Shown: one piece after another, positions 17,986 to 26,031 of the stretch | Layout of the letters: every line of letters begins with the position of its first letter | Numbering within the stretch: the first letter of the stretch is position 1 | From: Pseudomonadales bacterium | GTDB lineage: Bacteria; Pseudomonadota; Gammaproteobacteria; Pseudomonadales; Ketobacteraceae | Length of the DNA: 64,000 bases | Direction of reading: 5' to 3' | NCBI GenBank assembly: GCA_020062665.1 | Contig: JAGUVW010000035.1 | Coordinates: forward strand, 83,890 to 147,889 | Made by a program: the position numbers and the translations under genes | The notes under the pieces: generated by a model | The model's database searches: none | Seen by the model: only the letters and a program-made list of their open reading frames with translations | What the model was told of the DNA's origin: nothing

Positions 17986-18764
17986 ACGAGCTCACACCTT
18001 TGCTGAAAGCCGCCATCGCGTTCGCCTACGTCGGCGGCGCATTTTTTGTCATCGCGGGAATCTACCTGAGTTTTCGTCGTGGCCGTCTGCATCCGCTACT
18101 GCTGGTGTCCATATCTGCCATTTCGTTTTCCTGGATCGAGGCGCCCTATGACTGGGCTGTTTACGCGCAATTTCCGCCGGCCATTCCGCGCATGCCGTCA
18201 TGGTGGCCATTGAATATGACCTGGGGTGGATTACCCTCCGCGGTGCCGCCCGGCTATATCGCCTATTTTGTGCTGCCGGCGGTGATAGGTGCCTTTATCG
18301 GGCGAAGGCTCAGCGCGACATTTCAGTGGCGCACACCGATCACACTGTTGATCACCGGCCTTGTGGTCGGCTTTGTCTGGGCTTTTCTGTTCAATGCGTT
18401 GCTGGGGGCACAGCTGGGTGTGTTCTATTACGGCCGGGTGATCGGGGGCCTGGCATTGTGGGAAGGAACCAAACACCAGTATCCGCTCTACGATGCGCTG
18501 GCCATGGGTGTGCAGATGATGGTGTTTACGTATCTTCTGGGCAGAACGGATGCACAGGGACGTAACCTGATTGAGATGTGGTCGGACGCCAGAACCAAGA
18601 CACCGCTGCGTTCAGCATTCCTTTCGATTGCAGCGGTTATCGTGTTGGGGCATGCGGTGTATCTTTCTGTCTTTGCGCCCCATCTGGCAACCAAACTGTT
18701 GGGGCTGGTGACGGTGGGACCGACAGAACAACTGTTTGAAGGTGTGCCGAATCAACCGTTGTAA
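17982..18764 (+). CDS. Short AveC-like multi-pass membrane protein (260 aa)
   Basis: About six transmembrane segments. It shares with the 370- and 386-aa proteins the W-(I/Q)-(E/D)-x-P-x-x-(D/N)-W pattern at residues 51-58, MPSWWP near 71-76, HQYPLYD at 165-171 and DAQGRN at 190-195. It lacks the N-terminal part of the longer copies. Here the conserved Glu of QxPxxE is replaced by Asp. Last gene of the rightward operon; a hairpin at 18772 follows. Confidence 0.6.
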   Translation: MNELTPLLKAAIAFAYVGGAFFVIAGIYLSFRRGRLHPLLLVSISAISFSWIEAPYDWAVYAQFPPAIPRMPSWWPLNMTWGGLPSAVPPGYIAYFVLPAVIGAFIGRRLSATFQWRTPITLLITGLVVGFVWAFLFNALLGAQLGVFYYGRVIGGLALWEGTKHQYPLYDALAMGVQMMVFTYLLGRTDAQGRNLIEMWSDARTKTPLRSAFLSIAAVIVLGHAVYLSVFAPHLATKLLGLVTVGPTEQLFEGVPNQPL

Positions 18765-18771
18765 AGATGAT

Positions 18772-18807
18772 GGCGGGGCTGCAAAGTGATTGCACTGCAA
18801 CCCCGCC
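18772..18807. terminator. Hairpin between convergent operons
   Basis: GGCGGGGcTGCA (18772-18783) can pair with TGCAaCCCCGCC (18796-18807) with one mismatch and a 12-base loop. It lies between the stop at 18764 and the convergent stop at 18825. No U-tract follows on either strand, so termination is plausible but not certain. Confidence 0.5.
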
Positions 18808-18824
18808 GATTCAGTCCTGCTGAT

Positions 18825-20522
18825 TTAACCCTGCCGCCAGGGATTCGCCACCGCCAATTCCTTCAAGGCTGACAGAAACAGCTCATCCATACGCGGACTC
18901 AGATGACCCAGACTCGGTGCGCTGGCAAAATTGGCCGAGCCGAACACCCGATGCAACGCATCATCCGATGTGGAAGCGCCAATCGACAGACACAAGCACG
19001 CCACCCCCTCACCACGCAATTCCTCCAGCGCCTTGTGCGCATCCGCTTCGGCGTAGCGATGCTCATAACCATCGTCATAGGGAAAACCATCCGACAGCAC
19101 CAGCAACAAACGATTGGGCGTGCCAGCGTCCTTTTTGAGAATTTCGCCCGCGCCACGAATGCCAGCGCCCAGGCGGGTGTAACCAGAAGGTTCCAGCTGA
19201 TTGAGTCGCGCCCGGCCTCCGGCACTGAAGCGCTGGGCAAAGGGTTTGAGTCCCATCAGGTGCACGTTGCTGCGACCGTTGGAACGGAAACCGTACACGG
19301 CGACGCGATCGCCCAGTTCCTCCAGTGTCGCCGCCAGGGTGGCCGCTGCTCGCCGCTGATGATCATGAACAGACAAGCCATCCGGATCAGCGTCAATGGC
19401 GGAACCCGACGCATCCAGCAGAATCAGCACGCCCAGGTTGCGCGCGAGTTTGCGGCGTTCCAGATAGATGTTTTCTGCCGGTGAATGGCCGGCATTCAGA
19501 TCCACCGCCAGATCGATCAGAGCTTCGATATCCAGATCTTCGCCATCGGGTCGACGCCGCAACACCTTGGGGCCCAAGCCAATGCGGGTTAGCCGCTGAC
19601 GCAGCACCTCATCACGCTGCACTGCCGCATCGGCAAAATCCGCCTCAGTGGTCAGCGGAAAATCAAATACCCGACACCAGTCCGGCTTGTATTGATTGTT
19701 GTGAACATCCCATTCCGGATACAGCACACCGCCTATACCCATCGCGGCACCCGGTGCGCCGTTATCAGTGATCCGAAGCTGCGTCGGCAACGGGCGGGCG
19801 TTTGCGCCCACTTGATTCACCTTGCGCACGGAGCGCACCTGCATCTCCGCACCCGCACTGCCCTCACCCGGCGCGCGCGCAGTGCCAAACAGTTTACGGA
19901 AAAAATCCGCCATCGCCTGGGAGTTGAACAGCGGATTCTCAAACAATTTGAGAATTTTGCTTTCCTCGCCCTGCTCTTCGTCACCGTCGTTTTCGGCTTC
20001 TGGCATATCGATGGCGTCAAAGTCCAGATGCAGATCTTTGTTGGAGGCCTGCGCGCCAGGCCCTGCAACCGGCGTCAGCAATCGCGAAGGACGGATGACA
20101 CCGAACCAGTCCGGCGCCTCCGGCAATGTTTGGCGGCTTTTTGCGAACTGGAGCGATTCATTGGCGCTGGAGGTGAGCGGTTCATCCGGTGGGCACAGTG
20201 TCGCTGCCAATGGAATCTGTGGCGCCAGTGCCGCGAGCACCCGATGCGCTTCCAGCACCAGATAACGTCGCGCCACACCCGGACGCCCGCGCAGCGCCTT
20301 GATGAACTGCAGATCAAGACTGCCGGCGCCGAGCAACGCACTCTGTACCAACATTTCCCGCCGCTGTTCCGCCAGTGATCGACCTGCCGAAACCAGTATC
20401 ACCTGGCCATCGGTGTGCGCCAGTTCACCGGGCGCTGCTGTGCCGACACTCACCGAACGCCCCGCGACATAGCTGGCAAAAAAGCGCAGGCGTTCCGGTG
20501 TTTCCGCAGCTGCAGCACTCAT
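18825..20522 (-). CDS. VWA-domain protein, CbbO/NorD family (copy 3)
   Basis: 565 aa. MIDAS motif DASGS in LILLDASGSA; YPEWD linker motif as in the other copies; acidic stretch EAENDGDEEQGEES in the middle. Its ATG overlaps the stop of the AAA+ gene (ATGA at 20519-20522). With 20519 and 21345 it forms a leftward operon AveC-CbbQ-CbbO, a compact version of the rightward one. Confidence 0.9.
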   Translation of the reverse strand: MSAAAAETPERLRFFASYVAGRSVSVGTAAPGELAHTDGQVILVSAGRSLAEQRREMLVQSALLGAGSLDLQFIKALRGRPGVARRYLVLEAHRVLAALAPQIPLAATLCPPDEPLTSSANESLQFAKSRQTLPEAPDWFGVIRPSRLLTPVAGPGAQASNKDLHLDFDAIDMPEAENDGDEEQGEESKILKLFENPLFNSQAMADFFRKLFGTARAPGEGSAGAEMQVRSVRKVNQVGANARPLPTQLRITDNGAPGAAMGIGGVLYPEWDVHNNQYKPDWCRVFDFPLTTEADFADAAVQRDEVLRQRLTRIGLGPKVLRRRPDGEDLDIEALIDLAVDLNAGHSPAENIYLERRKLARNLGVLILLDASGSAIDADPDGLSVHDHQRRAAATLAATLEELGDRVAVYGFRSNGRSNVHLMGLKPFAQRFSAGGRARLNQLEPSGYTRLGAGIRGAGEILKKDAGTPNRLLLVLSDGFPYDDGYEHRYAEADAHKALEELRGEGVACLCLSIGASTSDDALHRVFGSANFASAPSLGHLSPRMDELFLSALKELAVANPWRQG

Positions 20523-21343
20523 GATCGCGCGATCACGCCGTCAACCAGTTCACCCAATGCGGCGACGACATCGGGATCGTCGGACAGCGCCTGCACGATG
20601 CCGACACGCACTGCGCTGCGCAGACTGAGTCCCTCTGCCACCAGGCCTCCCGTCAGAATCAGCATCCGCGTGGACGCCACTTCCCGCAGCTGTGCGCCAC
20701 CAAGCTTGCGAATCGCGCCGCCGATTTTCACCAGCGCCTGCGCTGTCTTCAGATCGATACCGGCTTCGAACGCCACTACGTCCGTTTCGATATCCGGCGG
20801 CTGAAAATCCAGTTCAATCGCCACAAAACGCTGGCGGGTGGATTCCTTGATGCTCTTGAGCACGCTCTGGTAACCGGGGTTGTAGGAAATCACCAGCTGA
20901 AAACCGGGCGCGGCTTTGAGAATCACACCGAGCCGGTCCACCGGCAGCTCGCGGCGATGATCCGCCAGCGGGTGAATCACCACGGTGGTGTCCTGGCGCG
21001 CTTCCACCACTTCGTCCAGATAACAGATGGCACCTTCACGCACGGCGCGGGTGAGTGGCCCGTCAACCCACACGGTTTCACCACCTTTCAGCAGAAAGCG
21101 GCCCACCAGATCCGCCGAGGTGAGATCTTCATGACCGGCCACCGTGATCAGCTCGCGGCCCAACTCGTGGGCCATGGCTTCCACAAAGCGGGTTTTGCCG
21201 CAACCGGTGGGGCCTTTCAGCAACACCGGCAAGCCACGGCGTGCCGCTGCGCGGAATACGTCAATCTCGTCGCCCAGGCCGCGATAGAACGGAGCACGGG
21301 TTGCTGAATCTGCCAATTCTTTTCCAACGCCTACCGTAGTCAT
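20519..21343 (-). CDS. MoxR-type AAA+ ATPase, CbbQ/NorQ family (copy 3)
   Basis: 274 aa from the ATG at 21343; an upstream in-frame GTG at 21358 would overlap the AveC-like stop and is less likely. Walker A GPTGCGKT at 44-51 and Walker B ICYLDEVVEA. One base separates the AveC-like stop from this start, so the two are co-translated. This tight coupling is the clearest link between an AveC-like protein and its putative activase. Confidence 0.92.
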   Translation of the reverse strand: MTTVGVGKELADSATRAPFYRGLGDEIDVFRAAARRGLPVLLKGPTGCGKTRFVEAMAHELGRELITVAGHEDLTSADLVGRFLLKGGETVWVDGPLTRAVREGAICYLDEVVEARQDTTVVIHPLADHRRELPVDRLGVILKAAPGFQLVISYNPGYQSVLKSIKESTRQRFVAIELDFQPPDIETDVVAFEAGIDLKTAQALVKIGGAIRKLGGAQLREVASTRMLILTGGLVAEGLSLRSAVRVGIVQALSDDPDVVAALGELVDGVIARS

Positions 21344-21344
21344 C

Positions 21345-22505
21345 TCAATGCGCTCCACGGTCGTAAGGAATTATTTTGGGAAGTTCGACCCCTGGCGGAA
21401 GCACCACCCTGCCGTCTGCATCGATATAGGCCGAGTTCTTCTGCTCGATAGGCAGCGCAGGATGCGGACAGAGCCGGCCGGTGCCTTCACCGCAAATGCC
21501 CATGGTGAAATAGGAGCGCTTCTGAATATCTTCGGGCCAGGGATCAGCATGCATTGCAAACCACTGCGCCGGCAGGTTGTAGCAGACGAAGAAGAACATA
21601 CTGCAGGCGGCAAAGATCGCCAGAAAGCGCGTGATCTGCTGTTTCACGAAGCCGCCCTGTAAACGCTCCGAACCGCGTTCCACAAATGTGCGCCCGCGAT
21701 CATCTGTGAAATAGCGCAGTGAACACAGCCCTGCCTGCACACCACCCCACATCAATCCTTCATAGATCGGCCATTGATAGTAGGTGCCCGCATTGATCGA
21801 CCACGACTGAATGGCACCGGGATAGGTGAACAATCCCATCGGCATCAGGAACAGGCCTTCGATCACCAGATCAAAAAAGAACGTCCACACCACCAGCACA
21901 CCGATCAGACTCAGATTGCTGATATTGGGCCAGCGCATTTTCGCGCGGCGCATCACCCAGCAACCGAGTATCGTGCACAGCAACACACCGTAGGAATAGC
22001 CGGGTGCATTCATCAGAATCGGTTCCGCCATCATCGCGCCCGGCTCCCCGTACGACACCCAGCCCGGCACGTGCTGCACCCACGACCCCATATTCCACAT
22101 CCAGGTGTTGTAGGTGCTCCAGGTGTTGAAGTAGTTCAGCAGCGGGTCTTGAAAAAACAGCAGGCCGCACGCCACCAGCAACATCCCGTCGGTGGTGATG
22201 CGCCGCTCCTGCCGCCAGGGTCGCACGATGAAATAGTAAATGCCGATGGGCAACCCGATCAGGATCACCGCTGTCCAGATGGAAAGAATCGTCTTCATAT
22301 ACAGCGGCGGGTCACTGACGCCCGTCGGCACACGCACGAAATACGGGCCGGTGATCCAGCGCAGCCAGACATAGCATTGAAACGCGAGAATCAATCCGCC
22401 GAAGAATGCCCAGATCTGGATTGGCGTTACGGATGAACGGGACTGGATGCCCACTGCATTGAGGGGAACATCCTGATACAGCACAGAGGGTTTGCTCGCA
22501 CTCAT
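21345..22505 (-). CDS. AveC-like multi-pass membrane protein (386 aa)
   Basis: About seven transmembrane segments. Motifs shared with the 370-aa protein: FQDPLLN (118-124), DxxxE (Asp212, Glu216), YQWPIYE (243-249) and DDRGRT (268-273). AGGAGA precedes the ATG at 22505. Heads the operon AveC-CbbQ-CbbO. The family name rests on recognition of the general pattern; the enzymatic role is not known for proteobacterial members. The conserved acidic residues at membrane positions could bind a metal (inference). Confidence 0.65.
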   Translation of the reverse strand: MSASKPSVLYQDVPLNAVGIQSRSSVTPIQIWAFFGGLILAFQCYVWLRWITGPYFVRVPTGVSDPPLYMKTILSIWTAVILIGLPIGIYYFIVRPWRQERRITTDGMLLVACGLLFFQDPLLNYFNTWSTYNTWMWNMGSWVQHVPGWVSYGEPGAMMAEPILMNAPGYSYGVLLCTILGCWVMRRAKMRWPNISNLSLIGVLVVWTFFFDLVIEGLFLMPMGLFTYPGAIQSWSINAGTYYQWPIYEGLMWGGVQAGLCSLRYFTDDRGRTFVERGSERLQGGFVKQQITRFLAIFAACSMFFFVCYNLPAQWFAMHADPWPEDIQKRSYFTMGICGEGTGRLCPHPALPIEQKNSAYIDADGRVVLPPGVELPKIIPYDRGAH

Positions 22506-22612
22506 AGGCTAATCTCCTGATTTTGTTATTCTTGGAATGGCGGTATCCGGGAGCCGCCTGGTGCGATCCCCGCGCTGTAACTACCTTAAAAAACGCAGGC
22601 AAGAGGGACAAT

Positions 22613-22651
22613 CAATTCGAGTATTGATCTTCGACTATCGATATTGAATTG
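22613..22651. promoter_or_regulatory. Imperfect inverted repeat upstream of AveC-like operon
   Basis: CAATTCGAGTATTGAT at the left and ATCGATATTGAATTG at the right form an imperfect dyad in the 158-bp gap between the AraC gene and the AveC-like gene. Possible regulator site; the evidence is only symmetry and position. Confidence 0.3.
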
Positions 22652-22663
22652 CGACGCAGTGGT

Positions 22664-23599
22664 TCAGTGAGAACTGCGGAACTGGCCCGGCGTTACGCCG
22701 GTGGCAGCGCGGAACCAGGAGGTGAAATTGGCGATCGTGCTGTAGCCGAGCCGGTAAGCAATTTCCTTCAGCGGAAAATCGGTTTCCAGCAACAGCGCCT
22801 TGGCTTTGGATAGTTGCACGGCCTTGATGTAATGCGACACGGCCATCCCGCTGAACTCACGGAACAGCTTGGCAAAATAGCGCTCGCTGAATCCGCAAAG
22901 CGCCGCCAGATCAGTGACGGTGGGCGCCTTGCCGGTCAGTCCCGCCAGATAATGCTCCACACGCTGGAATTCGCGGATAGTGAACTTGCCACTTTTGTCG
23001 CATTCCTGCGACCGCAGCCAGTGCGCGCATTCGATCAGCATGGAATGGCCCAGGGAATCCACCACCGCCGTGCTGATCGGGCCGGGATGCAGCGCCTCGT
23101 GCATCAGTCGGAGCAGAATTGCCGAAATCAGCGCGCTGCGAAAATCCAGTGCGCTGTGCAACTGGGCGTGAGTGATGGTGTCGAGTGGCCCGATCCGTTC
23201 CGCCGCGTAGTCGTTATCGAAAGAGCAGGTCACCGTGCACAGGCGCCCCGGCGTAATGTGCGCTTTTATTTCACGGCCTGGCAGCATGAACAGAATGGCA
23301 CCGACGCTGGCCGTGCGCACAAGATCTTCCTGCACATAGCCGTACTGAATGGTGGCGGTGGAAGTGACCAGCGACGAAATCACAATGCGGTGCGGTGTAA
23401 AGGTGAGAATGGTGGGCGACGCCCGATCCAGATCGCTGACCTCGACAGAGGTGGTTTCGGTGTGAAGTGACGCCAGTGCATTGCGCAGCTGGCCTGGGTG
23501 TATGATCGAACCCAGTTTGCTGCTATCCACCGCCCGCGTGGCGCCCGGATCACCGTGAAGGCGGAACACCGGCGCAACGGAATCCCTGTCGTTTTTCAT
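22664..23599 (-). CDS. AraC-family transcriptional regulator
   Basis: 311 aa. The C-terminal 100 residues have the two-HTH AraC signature: VTDLAALCGFSERYFAKLF and LKEIAYRLGYSTIANFTSWF, then TGVTPGQFR. The N-terminal ~200 residues are a ligand/dimer domain of the type seen in regulators of aromatic or alkane catabolism. Lies between the catabolic operon (28584-23628) and the AveC operon (22505), on the same strand as both; it could regulate either. Confidence 0.9.
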   Translation of the reverse strand: MKNDRDSVAPVFRLHGDPGATRAVDSSKLGSIIHPGQLRNALASLHTETTSVEVSDLDRASPTILTFTPHRIVISSLVTSTATIQYGYVQEDLVRTASVGAILFMLPGREIKAHITPGRLCTVTCSFDNDYAAERIGPLDTITHAQLHSALDFRSALISAILLRLMHEALHPGPISTAVVDSLGHSMLIECAHWLRSQECDKSGKFTIREFQRVEHYLAGLTGKAPTVTDLAALCGFSERYFAKLFREFSGMAVSHYIKAVQLSKAKALLLETDFPLKEIAYRLGYSTIANFTSWFRAATGVTPGQFRSSH

Positions 23600-23627
23600 A
23601 TCATTGGCCCTCCGATGTGACAGGACG

Positions 23628-24215
23628 CTATGCGTAGTCGCCGAAGCCTTTCAGCCCCTCGCTCAATGGCAGGCCAAAACAGTTCATGTACATGCCCGCC
23701 AGCACATAGCTTCCAATGGTGAAGGTCAGATCCACCATTTGCCGGGTCGTCAATTCCTGCGCCAGCGCACTCCAGGTTTCAGCGTCGATGCAGGCGGCTT
23801 TGTGCATCTGGTCAACGGCGACGATAAGCAGCACATCCAGATCACTCCAGCCTGCAACCGTGGTGCCCCGCGTGATCCGCCATACATCATCTTCACTCAG
23901 AATATTGTCGCGCACCGCGATGGCGGCATGCTGCGCCCACTCCACCTCGAAACGCCACAACCAGGCCACCCGCAGAATCAGGATGCGGGTGTGCCGTGGT
24001 GCGAGGCTGCTCTTGCGCAGGATGTAATCCGCAAAAGGAAAGTACACGCGGGCCAGCGCCGGGTTCTGCAGCACGGTGGAGAGGATGGGCGAGAGTTTGT
24101 TTTTCTCGGCTTCGTCACCATTCATACCGTAGCGGCTGAACGGCACCGAAAATGATGCCAGAACAGCGCGCACTTCTTGCGTCCATTGATCATGGCTGAT
24201 GGGTGGTATTCTCAT
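23628..24215 (-). CDS. Carboxymuconolactone decarboxylase (AhpD-like) family protein
   Basis: 195 aa from the ATG at 24215, which lies four bases after the stop of the SDR; a longer reading to 24266 would overlap that gene. The CMD core is visible as RHTRILILRVAWLWRFEVEWAQH in short pieces (LRVAWLWRFE, WAQHAAIA), but the CxxC of peroxidase-active AhpD is absent, with E-x2-Q in its place. Last gene of the catabolic operon. Members of this subgroup accompany steroid and terpene degradation; the reaction is unassigned. Confidence 0.75.
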   Translation of the reverse strand: MRIPPISHDQWTQEVRAVLASFSVPFSRYGMNGDEAEKNKLSPILSTVLQNPALARVYFPFADYILRKSSLAPRHTRILILRVAWLWRFEVEWAQHAAIAVRDNILSEDDVWRITRGTTVAGWSDLDVLLIVAVDQMHKAACIDAETWSALAQELTTRQMVDLTFTIGSYVLAGMYMNCFGLPLSEGLKGFGDYA

Positions 24216-24219
24216 GCCG

Positions 24220-24978
24220 TCAGGCCGGTCTGACACGGATAGGCCCTCCCAGATGCGTGCCACCATCCACTGGCAGAATGATTCCGCTCACCTGCGCCGA
24301 CAGATCACTGGCCAGATACAGCGCCGCATTCGCCACGTCGACGGGCATGCCCTGGCGCTGCAACGGCTGCGCGATGCGAATGCGTTCGCTCATATCATAG
24401 AACGTCATGCCCGCTGGAATATGGCCCGGCGCAATGCAATTCACCCGAATGCCGTACTCGCCCAGATCCCGCGCGATGGACTTGGTGAAGTGAATAACAC
24501 CCGCCTTGGCGGCGCGATAGGAAATCAGCGGCAGCCCGGGCGTGATCGCAGCAATCGAAGACGTGTTGATAATGGAACCACCGCCGTGACGTGCCATATG
24601 ACGGCCGGCGTACTGGCTGCCGATCATGACGCCGAACAGATTCACCTCCACCACGCGATGAAAATCTTTCAGGTCATCATCCAGAAAGCGGCCGTGAATC
24701 GCGCCACTGATACCGGCATTGTTGAACATGATATGCAGGCCGCCGAACTGCGTCACTGCAAAATCCACCAGCGCCTGCACCTGATCGGGTTGGGATACAT
24801 CCGTTTGCTTGAAAGCAGCCACATCACCCAGCGCCTCCGCCAACGCGATGCTCTGCTCGACATTGACATCGGCGATGACCACCCGGGCGCCCTGTTCCAC
24901 AAATTTTTCCACGCTGGCCCGGCCGATGCCGCTGGCCCCACCGGTGATGATTGCAACCTTGCCGTTCAATAATGCCAT
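24220..24978 (-). CDS. Short-chain dehydrogenase/reductase
   Basis: 252 aa, classical SDR: TGGASGIG near residues 12-19, NNAGISG, catalytic Ser in NTSSIAA and YRAAK. The acidic residue at the end of beta-2 (VIADVN) points to NAD(H). The end RPA-stop lies four bases before the CMD-family start. Probable alcohol/ketosteroid-type dehydrogenase of this operon; the substrate is not determined. Confidence 0.92.
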   Translation of the reverse strand: MALLNGKVAIITGGASGIGRASVEKFVEQGARVVIADVNVEQSIALAEALGDVAAFKQTDVSQPDQVQALVDFAVTQFGGLHIMFNNAGISGAIHGRFLDDDLKDFHRVVEVNLFGVMIGSQYAGRHMARHGGGSIINTSSIAAITPGLPLISYRAAKAGVIHFTKSIARDLGEYGIRVNCIAPGHIPAGMTFYDMSERIRIAQPLQRQGMPVDVANAALYLASDLSAQVSGIILPVDGGTHLGGPIRVRPA

Positions 24979-24990
24979 CGTGTTGTGCCT

Positions 24991-25416
24991 TCAACTTTGC
25001 GGAATCGCATTCGCCATCTGTTCCACCAACGGCCACAACACATCGTCCGCCAGCACCGTGCAGAAATATTCATTCACCTGCCTGATCTTTCCATCGCGCA
25101 CCGTGAACACCATGCAGTACTGGTTGTTGTAGGCAACGCCTTCACAGGTGGTGGCCCTGCCTTCGAATTCCACCACCACACGATCGCCTTCCGCTGTGAC
25201 GCTTTCGATGACCGGCGACAAACCCGTCGGCAGCAATTGCTTGAATGCATCGATGGTACCGACGATGGTGTCGTAACGGCGGATGCCGGCGAACTTGCCA
25301 AAGCCCTTGGCGTTGGTGAAGGCATCTTTGGCCAGACAGGCCGCCGCCGTGACGCCATCGCTCTTGCCCATCGCATTGACAAAGGTGAGCACCACCGCTT
25401 TATTCTGTTCGCTCAT
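24991..25416 (-). CDS. SnoaL-like (NTF2-fold) protein
   Basis: 141 aa. Begins MSEQNKAVVLTFVNAMGKSD, then strands with VVVEFEGRAT and YNNQYCMVFTVRDGKIRQVNEY, the typical end of SnoaL/ketosteroid-isomerase-like NTF2 folds. No signal peptide. Probably a hydratase, isomerase or binding protein in the operon. Thirty bases separate it from the upstream SRPBCC gene. Confidence 0.85.
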   Translation of the reverse strand: MSEQNKAVVLTFVNAMGKSDGVTAAACLAKDAFTNAKGFGKFAGIRRYDTIVGTIDAFKQLLPTGLSPVIESVTAEGDRVVVEFEGRATTCEGVAYNNQYCMVFTVRDGKIRQVNEYFCTVLADDVLWPLVEQMANAIPQS

Positions 25417-25446
25417 CGGGATTCCCCTGTTTCGATTCGCTGGTCT

Positions 25447-26007
25447 TTATTCACTGGCTTTTTTTGTGCCGGCCAACGCCAGCCAGAATTTCCGCCACCA
25501 AGCTGCCATCGCACCCAGCCATCCCGTCAAGCCGCCTCTGGTTGGGACGGGTGAGGCCGCAATACCGACATGCTGTTCAATCTCCGCCTTGAGCTTTTCG
25601 GTGAACGCACTCGCCAGCGGATGAAACAGCGGTTTGCACACCGCCTCCCACATCGGCGCCATGGGCCCGCTGCCTTCCACCCGCAATTGCAGCTTGATAT
25701 CGGTGTGACCATTGTCATTTCTGGATGCAAGATAGCAGCCGCCACCCACCACGGGTTCCGATTCCAGTTTGTAGGTGAAATTCACCCGCTCCGGGCCGTC
25801 CCATTTATCCACCCTCACCAGCACCTTGACCGTTTTCACCAAACCACCGGCACCGACCTTGATCGTCCACTGTGAGCGATGGTCGTCGATGATCAGGCAC
25901 TCGCGGCAACCCGGCAGCAGCAGCGCCCATTTATTGATGTCGCGCACATAGTCCCACACGTTGTCGATGGGGGCAGTGATGGAAAATACTTTGTCGGCTT
26001 CAATCAT
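25447..26007 (-). CDS. SRPBCC-family protein
   Basis: 186 aa. N-terminal MIEADKVFSITAPIDNVWDYVRDINKWA is the standard polyketide-cyclase/CoxG-like SRPBCC entry pattern, and the fold continues to residue ~150 (FHPLASAFTEKLKAEIEQH). The C-terminal 35 residues carry a hydrophobic segment WLGAMAAWWRKFWLALAG that may associate with the membrane. CoxG-like proteins are linked to membrane recruitment or metal-enzyme maturation, but a ligand-binding role is equally possible. Confidence 0.8.
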   Translation of the reverse strand: MIEADKVFSITAPIDNVWDYVRDINKWALLLPGCRECLIIDDHRSQWTIKVGAGGLVKTVKVLVRVDKWDGPERVNFTYKLESEPVVGGGCYLASRNDNGHTDIKLQLRVEGSGPMAPMWEAVCKPLFHPLASAFTEKLKAEIEQHVGIAASPVPTRGGLTGWLGAMAAWWRKFWLALAGTKKASE

Positions 26008-26031
26008 GGCGATTCCTCACTCGCGCGTTTC

